Assembly (NCBI RefSeq): GCF_019973775.1
Contig: NZ_AP025032.1
Location: 1,922,001 to 1,986,000, forward strand
From: Aureimonas sp. SA4125
Lineage (GTDB): Bacteria > Pseudomonadota > Alphaproteobacteria > Rhizobiales > Rhizobiaceae
Direction of reading: 5' to 3'
DNA: 64,000 bases
The notes beneath the pieces were generated by a model that did not search any database, had not been told where the DNA came from, and was given only the letters and a program-made list of their open reading frames with translations. Position 1 is the stretch's first letter. Every line of letters begins with the position of its first letter. The position numbers and the translations under genes are program-made. Shown here piece by piece: positions 24,564-33,753 of this stretch.

Positions 24564-27500
24564 ATGGAGAAAACGCTCGGGCATCTGACGCCTGTCGGCT
24601 GCTCGGGATCCGCATCGGCCTCCGAGGCAGATCGCCTCCGGGCGCTACGTAGCCTGGAGATTCTCGGCACAGCTTCCTCGCCCGAACTCGACCGCCTTTG
24701 CCGGATGGCGCAGGCTGTCTTCGGCGTCCCGATCTCCCTGGTCACCCTCGTGGAAAACGACTTTCAGTGGTTCAAAGCCAAGTGTGGCCTTGATATCGAG
24801 GGCACATCCCGTGATGCCGCCTTCTGCGACAAGACGATCCGCGGCGACGTAGTGATGGTCGTGCCAGACGCGCGTGCGGACGAACGTTTCGCGAGCAACC
24901 CGTTGGTGACGGGCGAACCCTTCATTCGCTTCTATGCGGGCGCGCCGCTGATCCTCAGCCCGGGCGTTCGGCTCGGCTCGATCTGTATTATCGACAGCAA
25001 GCCGCGCTCGGTCTCCGGGCAGGAAGCGGAGATCCTCAATCAGCTCGCAGATGCAGTTGTCGGTGAGCTCAGACGGCACCGCTCTGATCTGGATCTTCGT
25101 TCCGAGCAGCTTGCTAGGGAAAGCGAGCTCTCGACCCAGCGGCATATCCTGACGCAGGCGGAGAACGAGGGCGCGTCGGGAAGCTGGGAGTTCGATCGTC
25201 TCACAGGAGGCATCGGCTGGTCAGACGGTCTCTATCGCCTGCTCGGCTACCAGCCGTGCGAGACCACTCCTCCCGACGAGCTGTTCCGACGGCACGTCCA
25301 TCCCGACGACACTCACCTCCTCGACCGCGCAATCTCCGCCGTAGTCGAAGCGCGCGCCTTCGACCTCGAGATCAGGATCGTAGATGCGAAGGGGGCGACG
25401 CGGTGGCTGTCCAGCCGCGGCGAGCCTCTCCACGAAGCGGACGGCACGACGCGGCGGATGATCGGCGTGCTGCGGGACGTCACCGAGGCGAAGCGTGCGG
25501 ACGATGTGTTGCGTGAAAGCGAGGACCACTACCGCCATGTGGTGGAGCTGAACCCGCGCATACCGTGGACTGCGGATCCCGAAGGCGCCATCCTCGAGGT
25601 TAGCAACCGCTGGGTTGCCGTAACAGGATCGTCCCGGGAGGAAGCGCTTGGCCATGGGTGGCTCGAAGCGCTACATCCCGACGACCTGGAGTCGACGGCA
25701 CGGATCTGGTTGGCTTGCCTCGCCAGCGGCGAGCCGGTCACCTGCGATTATCGCATTCGTCAGCGGGACGGCACCTACAGGTGGTTCCGCGCCGAGGGTG
25801 CTCCGAAGCGCGCATCGGACGGAACGATCCTGCGCTGGTACGGCACGTGCGAGGACATCCACGAGCGCCGGCTCGCCTCGGAGGCACTCCGGCGAAGCGA
25901 GGCGTTCTCACGTAGCGTCCTTGAGAGCAGCTCGGACTGCATCGCCGTGCTCGATGTCGCCGGGCACCTCCTGTTCATGAACGATCGTACCCTTCGGGCG
26001 ATGAACATCGACGCGCTCGACAACGTCCTCGGCCGACACTGGTCCGCTCTCTGGCCGCGGGAATATGCGCCCTACGTCGCTGATGCCGTGCTGATCGCGT
26101 CGCAGGGGGCTGGATGTCGCTTTTCCGCACCCTATGCTCCCACCGAGGGGTCGACGCGATGGTGGGACGTGCACCTCGGCCCCATCCGGGAAGCCGACGG
26201 CAAACCCGGTCGCCTCCTGGCAGCCGCGCGTGACGTGACCGAGCAGAAGCTTGCGAGGGACAGGATCGTGCATGTCGCTCGCCACGATCCACTGACGGGG
26301 CTGCCGAACCGGATGAAGTTCAACGAAACGCTGAAGGAGACCCTGTCACGCAGTGACGGCGCCGAGGTCGCTGTCCTCCTGCTGGATCTCGACGACTTCA
26401 AGGAGATCAACGACACGCGCGGCCATCCCATCGGTGACACTCTGCTGCGTCAAGTCGCGGCGCGCCTGACGAAGGTCACGGAGAAAGCCGGGCCGCTCGC
26501 CCGCCTCGGGGGGGACGAGTTTGCGGTCATCCATGCCGTGTCTGTCAGCGGAATGGCACCGCTCGAACTTGCTGATCATGTTGTCGATGCGATGAAGGAG
26601 CCGTTCGAGATTAACGGCGATCAGCTACGGGCGGGCGTCAGCGTCGGGGTCACGGTGACGCGTCGCCTCGGGCAGCCGATGGAGGAGCTCTTCAAGGAAG
26701 CTGACATCGCACTCTACGAGGCCAAGGCAGACGGCGGCGGTACGGCCCGTCTCTATGAGGCGGCCATGCAGGAGGCCATACACACTCGGCAAGCGTTGAA
26801 GCACGACCTGTCATTCGCGCTGGAGCGCGGCGAGTTGAGTCTGGCGTACCAGCCGTTGATGGATCTCTCCAACGGACGGATCCGGTGCTTCGAGGCGCTG
26901 CTTCGATGGCAGCATCCTGTGCGCGGTGCGGTCTCGCCCGTCGAGTTCATCCCGCTCGCGGAGGAAACCGGGCTGATCCTGCCGATCGGCGAGTGGGTTC
27001 TGGCCCAAGCTTGCGGTGAGGCGGCGAAATGGCCGCAGGATGTCAGCGTCGCGGTGAACGTGTCCCCTGTCCAGTTCCGGAGCGGGAGCTTGCCACTTCG
27101 CGTCGCAACCGCACTTTCGGCGTCCGGCCTACAGCCTTCCCGCCTGGAGCTGGAGATCACGGAGTCTGTGCTCCTCAACGACAGCGAGTCCAACCTGAGG
27201 CTCCTCCATGCGCTGAAGGCGCTCGGCGTCCGCATCGCGCTCGATGACTTCGGTACGGGGTACTCGTCGCTGGCTTACCTCCGTACGTTCCCTTTCGACA
27301 AAATCAAACTGGACCGCTCGTTCGTCGGCGACATCGGCGTCTCGCATCATTCCGAAGCGATCATCGAAGCCGTCGGCAGCCTGGGCCGCTCACTGTCGAT
27401 GACGACCACAGCGGAGGGAGTGGAATCCGCCGAGCAACTGGAGTGGCTGTCCGATCACGGGTGGATGCAGGTGCAGGGCTATCTTATCGGAAGGCCATCA

Positions 27501-27587
27501 AAGCCCGAGCTGGTCAAAGCCTTCTTCGAAAAAGGCCACGACCCGACGTTCACGGATGGAAACCGTTCTCGACCGCGGGTGGCATGA
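24564..27587 (+). CDS. GAF-PAS-GGDEF-EAL dual c-di-GMP enzyme
   Basis: A 1007-aa soluble protein with an N-terminal GAF domain (about 20-165, SLVTLVENDFQWFKAKCGL), three PAS/PAC units (about 195-310, 320-440 and 445-560), a GGDEF domain (DPLTGLPNRMKFNETL ... ARLGGDEFAVIH) and an EAL domain with catalytic features in place: FEALLRWQHP, NVSPVQF, LEITESVLL, LDDFGTGYSSL, KLDRSFVGDI and TAEGVESAEQ. No RxxD inhibitory site precedes GGDEF. Both synthesis and hydrolysis look possible; which dominates cannot be told. It lies 90 bp after another diguanylate cyclase. Confidence 0.9.
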   Translation: MEKTLGHLTPVGCSGSASASEADRLRALRSLEILGTASSPELDRLCRMAQAVFGVPISLVTLVENDFQWFKAKCGLDIEGTSRDAAFCDKTIRGDVVMVVPDARADERFASNPLVTGEPFIRFYAGAPLILSPGVRLGSICIIDSKPRSVSGQEAEILNQLADAVVGELRRHRSDLDLRSEQLARESELSTQRHILTQAENEGASGSWEFDRLTGGIGWSDGLYRLLGYQPCETTPPDELFRRHVHPDDTHLLDRAISAVVEARAFDLEIRIVDAKGATRWLSSRGEPLHEADGTTRRMIGVLRDVTEAKRADDVLRESEDHYRHVVELNPRIPWTADPEGAILEVSNRWVAVTGSSREEALGHGWLEALHPDDLESTARIWLACLASGEPVTCDYRIRQRDGTYRWFRAEGAPKRASDGTILRWYGTCEDIHERRLASEALRRSEAFSRSVLESSSDCIAVLDVAGHLLFMNDRTLRAMNIDALDNVLGRHWSALWPREYAPYVADAVLIASQGAGCRFSAPYAPTEGSTRWWDVHLGPIREADGKPGRLLAAARDVTEQKLARDRIVHVARHDPLTGLPNRMKFNETLKETLSRSDGAEVAVLLLDLDDFKEINDTRGHPIGDTLLRQVAARLTKVTEKAGPLARLGGDEFAVIHAVSVSGMAPLELADHVVDAMKEPFEINGDQLRAGVSVGVTVTRRLGQPMEELFKEADIALYEAKADGGGTARLYEAAMQEAIHTRQALKHDLSFALERGELSLAYQPLMDLSNGRIRCFEALLRWQHPVRGAVSPVEFIPLAEETGLILPIGEWVLAQACGEAAKWPQDVSVAVNVSPVQFRSGSLPLRVATALSASGLQPSRLELEITESVLLNDSESNLRLLHALKALGVRIALDDFGTGYSSLAYLRTFPFDKIKLDRSFVGDIGVSHHSEAIIEAVGSLGRSLSMTTTAEGVESAEQLEWLSDHGWMQVQGYLIGRPSKPELVKAFFEKGHDPTFTDGNRSRPRVA

Positions 27588-27630
27588 CCGACCTGCTCTC
27601 GGCACTTGCGCTGACGCCTACTCGCACCCG

Positions 27631-27906
27631 ATGGCGATGCCCGTCCTTCTGAACGGCACTCCAGTCTTACTGCCCGACCTCTTCGTCGACGGGGACGGGA
27701 TCGTGCGCTCCGGGATGCTCGAGTGCGAAGGCCTGGGTGCGGCGCGCCGTGCTTTCCACGACCCGCGGGGCGGAGGCGCGGCTGTGCAATTCGGTGCAAA
27801 CGGTTACTCAGCGGACGACCTTGCGGTCGTGCTAAACGCAAATAGGCTCCTCGCTTGTCCGACAAGAATTCGCCCGAGGAGGCGGACGCGGCGCTGCTGG
27901 CCGTGA
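27631..27906 (+). CDS. Hypothetical protein, possibly truncated
   Basis: A 91-aa reading frame starting MAMPVLLNGTPVLLPD. No family was recognised. The last 20 residues turn Arg-rich (RIRPRRRTRRCWP), and the +1 frame continues with a more protein-like stretch (KNSPEEADAALLAVIDPVVV), suggesting a frameshift near 27860. It sits in a scrap zone between the EAL gene and an IS21 remnant and may be the head of a decayed gene. Confidence 0.3.
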   Translation: MAMPVLLNGTPVLLPDLFVDGDGIVRSGMLECEGLGAARRAFHDPRGGGAAVQFGANGYSADDLAVVLNANRLLACPTRIRPRRRTRRCWP

Positions 27907-28384
27907 TCGACCCCGTCGTGGTGGAGGGCACCCGTCGCCCGCCGGGGAAGCTTGCATGGGTCCCGCCGTACCGACCAAGAGGGTCAGAAGATCGGCTCTG
28001 GCGACACGTTCACGGGTGAATTGTCCCATCTCTGGATGCGGGACGGCACGGTTCCAATCGAGGCTGCCGATCCTGCTTCCCGCGCCGTCTCGAACTCTGT
28101 CGAGGCGAGGGGCATCCCTCGGGATTTTAGAGAGGCCCCTGGCGTTCCGATCTCCTCTTCCGACCGACCGACCGCACGCCGGGCCGGATCCTAAACGAGG
28201 CGCCGTTTTCCCCGAGGCGCGACAGCGCGTGCCTGATGCCCGCATGGAGCGGGCGACCGGCGCGGACATCGAGTTGATGGTCCGCGACGCCCGGCGGCGT
28301 GCGCGTCGGCGACGCGAATCCATCACGGTTTCGGTCATCGAGAAGGGACTGCCGCCCGACGGCGGCAGTCCGGCGCCCGCCTTC
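27907..28384 (+). pseudogene. Gene scraps, including a possible AAA-ATPase C-terminal fragment
   Basis: About 480 bp without an intact gene. On the plus strand, 28244-28345 reads MERATGADIELMVRDARRRA and continues to VIEKGLP, which resembles the last helix bundle of AAA-family ATPases. The upstream frame is broken, and downstream it runs into the IS21 remnant. The rest shows nothing recognisable. Confidence 0.3.
28346..28371. repeat. Perfect 11-bp hairpin
   Basis: ggactgccgcc-cgac-ggcggcagtcc forms an 11-bp GC-rich stem with a 4-base loop. No T-run follows on either strand. It may be a terminator relic of the decayed plus-strand gene or a fold linked to the adjacent IS21 junction. Confidence 0.5.
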
Positions 28385-28811
28385 CAATCCCGGGCAAAGG
28401 CGGCAACGCGGTTATAGGAGCCCCCATAGCCGAGAACGGCCAGATCTGCATGCAACTGCTTGATCGTGCGCTTTTGCTTGCGGGACTTGCCCATCTCGAC
28501 ACGCAGCATCGCCGAGAGTTTGTCGGCATAGGGATCCAGCTTGCTCGGTCGGTCCGGAGCCGTGAACTGCGGCTCGACGCTGTCGGCGCGCAGGTACTTA
28601 CGGACCGTGTTCCGGGAAAGGCCGCTGCGCCGGGAGATCTCCCTGATCGAGAAATCGTCTCGATGGCGCCAGCGTCGAATGACACTCAATAACTCCATGT
28701 CGATCACTCCGATGTCCCCCGCACAGGTGGCGTGGGGACGAGTTCAAACATGGGTCAATTCTCGATGGAAAAACCGAGGCTGCCTGGGTCAGCTCTCAGT
28801 GGAAATCAACA
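28385..28811 (-). mobile_element. IS21-family remnant (istA 5' end and terminal repeat)
   Basis: From 28707 leftward, the first roughly 105 codons of an IstA transposase are readable (EISRRSGLSRNTVRKYLRAD; HADLAVLGYGGSYNRVAAFA). The frame then breaks at about 28385 into unrelated sequence, so most of istA and all of istB are gone. The terminal end, caactgagagctgacccag in complement, finishes with aatcaaca at 28811. It is clearly related to, but diverged from, the IS21 element at 49719-54868. An IS256 copy sits one target-site away. Confidence 0.82.
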
Positions 28812-28819
28812 TCCGGTGG

Positions 28820-30194
28820 GGTAGTGTCCGCGCTCGTGGTGGAAATTCCGACATTGAAAGGTGTGGCTGAGGCGGTCACCGGATAGGGCGGCTAAGGTGG
28901 AGTTGCGAGACTTCAACCTGACCGGAGAACCCGATGACCGAGGACAGACTACCGCTTGCCGAGCTTTTTGCGAAAGCCGGGGACGGCGATTTCCTGAGAA
29001 CGATAGCCGAGAGCGTGATGCAGCTCCTTATGGAGGTCGACGTTGAAGGCATGATCGGCGCCGGGCGCCACGAACGGACGCAGGAACGGGCGACTTATCG
29101 CAATGGCTACCGCGACCGCTCGCTCGACACGCGGCTCGGCTCGTTGCAGCTTCGGATACCCAAGCTTCGGCAGGGCAGCTACTTCCCGCCGTTCCTGGAG
29201 CCGAGAAAGCTCTCGGAGAAGGCCTTGGTTGCCGTCATTCAGGAAGCTTGGATCAGCGGCGTTTCCACCCGGCGGGTCGACGATCTGGTACAGGCCATGG
29301 GGCTGTCGGGGATCGGCAAGAGCACCGTATCGAAGCTGTGCAAAGACATCGACGAACGCGTCGGCGGCTTCCTCGACCGTCCTCTCACTGGCGACTGGCC
29401 CTACCTCTGGCTGGATGCGACCTACCTGAAGCAGCGCGAGGGTGGACGCATCGTTTCGGTCGCCGCCATAATCGCCGTGGCCGTGAACACGGACGGCAAG
29501 CGCGAGATCGTCGGCCTTCACATCGGCCCCTCGGAAGCGGAGACGTTTTGGTCGAGCTTCCTCAAGAGCCTCGTGCGCCGCGGCCTGTCCGGCGTGAAGC
29601 TCGTGATCTCGGATGCTCACGAAGGGCTGAAAGCCGCCATTCGCCGGGTGTTCAGCGCCTCCTGGCAGCGCTGCCGGGTGCATTGGATGCGCAACGCCCT
29701 GTCGTATGTCCCGAAGGCGCAGCAGAGCATGGCGGCGGCCGCGCTGCGCCAAGCCTTCGCCCAGCCCGATCGTGCTAGCGCCAGCCAGGCGCTGCGCCAC
29801 GTCGCCGACCAGCTTCGGGGAAAGTGTCCAAAGCTCGGGGCCTTCATCGACAACAGCGAGACCGACGTGCTGGCGCACATGGATTTTCCCAGTCAGCACC
29901 GGACCCGGATCCATTCGACGAATTCCCTGGAGCGCCTGAACAAGGAGGTGAAGCGGCGTGCCGACGTCGTCGGAATCTTCCCGAACGAGGGATCCATCAT
30001 CCGGCTCATCGGCGCCGTCCTTCTCGAGGCCAACGACGAATGGCAGATCCAGAACCGCTACATGCAGACCGAACCCATGGCCGACCTCATGGCCATGGGC
30101 AACACTGCAAAACCCGAACAGATTTCCACCGAAGTCGCCTGAAACGGAGCCGCTTCAGCTACACTCAATTTCCACCACGTTGACGGACACGACC
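28820..30194 (+). mobile_element. IS256-family insertion sequence, copy 2 (complete)
   Basis: 1375 bp bounded by imperfect inverted repeats (ggtagtgtccg at left; ggtcgtgtccg as complement at right, both continuing to gtggtggaaatt). The 8-bp duplication tccggtgg flanks it at 28812-28819 and 30195-30202. The duplication starts directly after the IS21 remnant end, so the target was the IS21/hydrolase junction. Confidence 0.97.
28934..30142 (+). CDS. IS256-family transposase (copy 2)
   Basis: A 402-aa mutator-type DDE transposase. The catalytic residues lie in WLDATYLKQREGG, VISDAHEGLKAA and STNSLERLNKEVKRR, and a CxxH-like segment (RCRVHWMRNAL) is typical of the family. Start follows gaacccgatgaccg. 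Intact and apparently identical to the copies at 1-1051 and 52395-53603. Confidence 0.96.
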   Translation: MTEDRLPLAELFAKAGDGDFLRTIAESVMQLLMEVDVEGMIGAGRHERTQERATYRNGYRDRSLDTRLGSLQLRIPKLRQGSYFPPFLEPRKLSEKALVAVIQEAWISGVSTRRVDDLVQAMGLSGIGKSTVSKLCKDIDERVGGFLDRPLTGDWPYLWLDATYLKQREGGRIVSVAAIIAVAVNTDGKREIVGLHIGPSEAETFWSSFLKSLVRRGLSGVKLVISDAHEGLKAAIRRVFSASWQRCRVHWMRNALSYVPKAQQSMAAAALRQAFAQPDRASASQALRHVADQLRGKCPKLGAFIDNSETDVLAHMDFPSQHRTRIHSTNSLERLNKEVKRRADVVGIFPNEGSIIRLIGAVLLEANDEWQIQNRYMQTEPMADLMAMGNTAKPEQISTEVA

Positions 30195-30876
30195 TCCGGT
30201 GGCTTCTCGTTCCCTCAAAGCTCGATAGTAGTTCAGCATGGCGGTGAGGGAGCCGCGATGCGCCCAAGCTTTCGCGTAGCGGTCGATCGCTACCGGCACA
30301 AACGTGCCTGCGCAGGCGCTGCCCTGAAGCGCACCTCTGAGGATCGCGAAGTCGAACGCCCGGAGCGTTCGCCTCAGGGAGACGCGAAAACTGAAAGAAT
30401 GCGAAATAGAAGCTGCGAAGCGCATGAACTCGGTACGCGAGGGTCTTCGTGCCCCAGACATCGGGATGCGGCGCGCCAATAATGACGACACGCTCCAGCC
30501 CCTGGCGGTGCCTTGCGGCTACCCACCAAGCGACAACGCCGCCCCAACCGTGGCCGACCAAACGAAAACGACCGGCGCCGTAGGCATCGGCCAGCGCTAC
30601 AACGTCCATGGCGAGAATATCGAGTTGGTATGCCGAGACCTCCTGCGGAGCCTCGCTTTCGTTATAGCCGCGCATGTCCGGAACAACGACATGGTAACCC
30701 TGATCCGCCAGCGGAGTGATCTGATGGCGCCAGGCCCACCAAAACTCGGGAAAGCCGTGGAGAAGGATGAGCAAGGGTCCGTTCCGCGGACCAGCCTCGA
30801 CCACATGGAGCATGATGCCGTTCACCCGTCGCGTCGTGTCAGTCCAGCCGGCTTGTTTCAAGTTGAGTGCGCTCAT
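30195..30876 (-). pseudogene. Alpha/beta hydrolase (epoxide-hydrolase-like), frameshifted and truncated
   Basis: The start at 30876 opens a good alpha/beta-hydrolase: LLHGFPEFWWAW (oxyanion HGFPE), VVPDMRGYNESEAP and the nucleophile elbow LVGHGWGGVVAWW (here His-Gly-Trp, Trp replacing the usual Asp/Ser nucleophile). Homology leaves the frame near 30375 and resumes in another one (LRAFDFAILRGALQGSA ... AMLNYYRALRER), so there is a frameshift. The gene then ends at the IS21/IS256 junction, losing the catalytic Asp/His region. Not functional. Confidence 0.8.
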
Positions 30877-30970
30877 GCAGGATAAGCTTCCGAAGTTGAT
30901 CGTAGCCTCAGTGGGTAGCTGGGTTGGTCATGACGGCGAGACTGTTGGTCACACCCGTGGCTCCCTTACC

Positions 30971-31492
30971 TCAGGGTCCGATCGTGGTCGCTTGCGATCC
31001 GGGAAGCATGCGCCCGAAGACGCCGTCTCGCCGGACGAGATGGTAAATCGCACCGAGGACGTGCAGCACCAGGAGGGCCAGGATGGCCTTCCAGATCCAG
31101 ACGTGGGCAAGTCCGGCTCCGCCCCAGAGGTAGCGGGTTACGAACCCTGTGGCCGCTTGGGCCAGCAGGGCCATGTAGAGGCCGGAATGGACCAGGGCGG
31201 CAATTCGGTCCTTCCATTCGACGCGCGGGACTGTCCGTCGACGATGGATGCGCAGTCCGAGGCGCCCCACCATGAGAACGCCGATCAAGATCCCCGCCCA
31301 AGTGTGGATGGAGTGCTCGAGAAGGTCGACGGGCTTCGGACGCATCAGGGACGAGTGGGTTCTGGCGATCGCGTCGTACGTCAGCCACTGCACCGTCACG
31401 AGCCCAACGACGGCCCAGTGGAGGAGTATCTGCACCAATGAGTAGCGCGGGCGATCGATCTCTGCCGGGATCTCCCAACGGTTCTTCGGCAT
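30971..31492 (-). CDS. Cytochrome b561-like membrane protein
   Basis: A 173-aa protein with four helices. Histidines suitable for two b-type haems are seen in LVQILLHWAVVG, LEHSIHTWAGILIG and in the helices around VHSGLYMALLAQ and LLVLHVLGAIYHLVRRDG. It belongs to the cytochrome b/b6 or b561 group that moves electrons from periplasmic or quinone donors. It lies 71 bp downstream of the adenylate cyclase on the same strand. The partner is unknown. Confidence 0.84.
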   Translation of the reverse strand: MPKNRWEIPAEIDRPRYSLVQILLHWAVVGLVTVQWLTYDAIARTHSSLMRPKPVDLLEHSIHTWAGILIGVLMVGRLGLRIHRRRTVPRVEWKDRIAALVHSGLYMALLAQAATGFVTRYLWGGAGLAHVWIWKAILALLVLHVLGAIYHLVRRDGVFGRMLPGSQATTIGP

Positions 31493-31563
31493 GCTCCGTC
31501 TCCTCAAGTCAGTTTTGATCGCACCGCCGCGCGAAAGCCAAGCCAAGGCCAACCTACGCATCC

Positions 31564-32835
31564 TCAGTAAAGGACTCCCGACGGCAGGAACGCGACGTCG
31601 ACGGGCTCGACCCGGCCCGGCACCTCCACCTGCCGGCGCCTGCGCCACGTCTCCCCCAGCGCCGCCGGCGGCAGTCGGTCCAGCACGGCCCCGGAAACGA
31701 CCAGCCGCGCCGAGAGGACCTTGCACATGGACTGGAGGCGTGCGGCAAGGTTCACCGTGTCGCCGAGGACGGTGTGTTCGCCGTGCGCGCCCCCCGCCAC
31801 GACGCCGCCGACGACAGGGCCGAAGTGCAGGCCAATGCCGAAGGCCATCGGCTCGGCTCCGGCTTTCACCCTCGACTCGCTCCAGGCTTCGAGCCTGGTC
31901 ACGAGCTGGCAGGCGCAGTTGAAAGCCCGTTCGGCATCGGCTGACCGGGACTCGTCGAGCCCGAAGACTGCCATGACCCCATCGCCCATGAACTTGTCGA
32001 TCGTGCCCTCCCAATGGCCGACGGCGTCGACGACGCGATTGCGGTACAGCGCGAGTAGGACCCCAAGGTCCTCGGGCGACATCGTCTCGGCAAGGCCCGT
32101 GAAGCCGCGGATGTCGACGAACAAAACCGCTGCCTCGCGCCGCACAAGGCCGATCTGGAACCCGTCGGTCGCGATCCGTTCCGCCGTGCTTGGCGCGAAA
32201 AATCGAGCGAGGTTCTCTCTTTCTGACGTACTCGATACGGCCGTCACGACTACGCGGCGGATATCCATTGCAAGCATGACCTGGAACACCGCGACGGCAA
32301 GGAAGGCGATGGCCCGTACGCCCGCGTCTCGAAGATCGTCGAGCGGAGGAAGCCCGGCGTTCGGGCCGAACAGCATGGACGCAGCCGCAGCGGCGGCAGT
32401 GCCGAGCGAAACGATCGCGGCGAAGGCAGCCACCGTCCCGGCCCGCATCCTGAGGCCTGCGTGCGCCAGGAGAACGAAGGCGATGGCGAGGCTCGGAGTC
32501 GAGACGGCTTCGCCGATCCCGACACCCTGCATGAACATGTGCTCGGCCGCGAGGTACACCACCAGCGCGGCATCCACAGCGACGTAGACCCAGTTCATCC
32601 AAGGTCGATAGAGGTCCAAGGCGACAAGCCCGATCGCCATGATCGAGGTCGCAGCATAGGACATGAGGAGGAGGAGGTGGACGGGATGGCTGCCCCCGTC
32701 CGGTTCGAGCGCCACGGAGAAGGCGAATACCGCGAGGGTGACGAAGCGCCAAAGGGCGGTTCTCAGCTCGCTCTTGTGCTCGACTTCGAACATGATCCTT
32801 GCCGGATTGCCGCTCGCCCCATCGATGGCCACCAT
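31564..32835 (-). CDS. Membrane-bound class III adenylate/guanylate cyclase
   Basis: 423 aa. The N-terminal half has six hydrophobic helices; the C-terminal cyclase domain (about 225-400) is complete. The metal Asp residues are in LFVDIRGFTGLAE and FMGDGVMAVFG, and GDTVNLAARLQSM carries the transition-state Asn and Arg. Product is probably cAMP. It sits downstream of the copper operon but beyond a strong hairpin, so is probably separately expressed. No effector is adjacent. Confidence 0.88.
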   Translation of the reverse strand: MVAIDGASGNPARIMFEVEHKSELRTALWRFVTLAVFAFSVALEPDGGSHPVHLLLLMSYAATSIMAIGLVALDLYRPWMNWVYVAVDAALVVYLAAEHMFMQGVGIGEAVSTPSLAIAFVLLAHAGLRMRAGTVAAFAAIVSLGTAAAAAASMLFGPNAGLPPLDDLRDAGVRAIAFLAVAVFQVMLAMDIRRVVVTAVSSTSERENLARFFAPSTAERIATDGFQIGLVRREAAVLFVDIRGFTGLAETMSPEDLGVLLALYRNRVVDAVGHWEGTIDKFMGDGVMAVFGLDESRSADAERAFNCACQLVTRLEAWSESRVKAGAEPMAFGIGLHFGPVVGGVVAGGAHGEHTVLGDTVNLAARLQSMCKVLSARLVVSGAVLDRLPPAALGETWRRRRQVEVPGRVEPVDVAFLPSGVLY

Positions 32836-32890
32836 ATGCGTTTCTTCCTGCCGGGCGCGATAACCGCGGCGATGCCTGTGTCGTCGGGGT

Positions 32891-32916
32891 GGCGGCGGGA
32901 CTTGCGTCCCGCCGCC
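32891..32916 (-). terminator. Strong hairpin after the copper operon
   Basis: ggcggcgggac-ttgc-gtcccgccgcc is a perfect 11-bp stem with a 4-base loop, 6 bp past the cusF stop codon. It has no T-run but its position at the operon end supports a terminator or 3'-end stabiliser. Confidence 0.6.
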
Positions 32917-32922
32917 AGGTCG

Positions 32923-33207
32923 TCACTTCATCTCGACGACGGTAATCTTGCCCTTCACGCGCTCGGCGACGAACTCAACCTTCTGGCCGACCTTGGCCTT
33001 CTCGACCATGGAGTTGTCGGCAACCGCGAAGACCATCGTCATCGCCGGCATCTCGAGGTTCTTCAACTCGCCGTGCTTGATCGTGATCTTCTTGGCCTTC
33101 TCGTCGACCTTAGTGATCTCGCCCTTGGTGTACTCCGCCGCAAGGGCAGGAGCCGCAAGGCCGAGGGCGAGGGCCGCGACGGCGGCAAACATGGATGTCT
33201 TCTTCAT
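32923..33207 (-). CDS. cusF: CusF-like periplasmic copper-binding protein
   Basis: A 94-aa OB-fold protein with a signal peptide (cleaved after ALAA). Its metal site is in ITIKHGELKNLEMPAMTMVF: His45, Met56 and Met58 match the His/Met/Met ligands of E. coli CusF. The cation-pi Trp of CusF is replaced by Met53. Last gene of the lipoprotein-TolC-oxidase-cupredoxin operon. It would hand Cu(I) or Ag(I) to a RND pump, but the pump genes in this window are broken. Confidence 0.85.
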   Translation of the reverse strand: MKKTSMFAAVAALALGLAAPALAAEYTKGEITKVDEKAKKITIKHGELKNLEMPAMTMVFAVADNSMVEKAKVGQKVEFVAERVKGKITVVEMK

Positions 33208-33235
33208 TGTGTCACTCCTTAATGTGGTTGCGGAT

Positions 33236-33715
33236 TCAGCCCGAGACCTTCACGGGACCGTGCATGCCGGACTCGTAATGGCCGGGAATGAGGCAGGCGA
33301 ACTCGAACTCGCCCGGGTTGGAGAACGTCCAGACGATCTCGCCGGACTTGCCGGGCGCCAGCCGCAGCGCGTTCGGATCCTCGTGTTCCATCTCCGGGAA
33401 CTTCTCCATGAGCTTCTTGTGCTCGGCGTTCTTGGCCATCTCGTCCAGGATGAACTCGTGATCCGTCTCGCCCGTGTTCGTGACGACGATCCGGATCGTC
33501 TCGCCCTTCTTGGCGACGATCTGCGAGGGCTCGTAGAGCATCCTGCCGTCGTCGGTCTCCTTCATGGAGATCTTGACGGTGCGGCTCGCCTTGGCGGCCT
33601 TGCCGGGCTTGCCGACGGCCATCTCGTCATGGCCTCCGGCATGGCTTCCGGTCGCGAAGGCCGGGCCCGCCATCAGCGACAGCCCGACAGCGGCAGTCAT
33701 CATCATTCTCGACAT
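33236..33715 (-). CDS. Exported cupredoxin-like blue copper protein
   Basis: A 159-aa protein with a signal peptide ending near AFA. The C-terminal cupredoxin domain begins YEPSQIVAKKGETIRIVV and carries the type 1 copper ligands in ETDHEFIL and in FEFACLIPGHYESGMHG (Cys, His and Met in the order C-x4-H-x4-M). A Lys/Met/Glu-rich insert precedes the Cys loop. It is encoded between the multicopper oxidase and cusF and probably carries electrons or copper in that system. Confidence 0.86.
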   Translation of the reverse strand: MSRMMMTAAVGLSLMAGPAFATGSHAGGHDEMAVGKPGKAAKASRTVKISMKETDDGRMLYEPSQIVAKKGETIRIVVTNTGETDHEFILDEMAKNAEHKKLMEKFPEMEHEDPNALRLAPGKSGEIVWTFSNPGEFEFACLIPGHYESGMHGPVKVSG

Positions 33716-33753
33716 CGTTCTTCCTCTTGTCAGTCTTCGGGGATGTGACCGGC

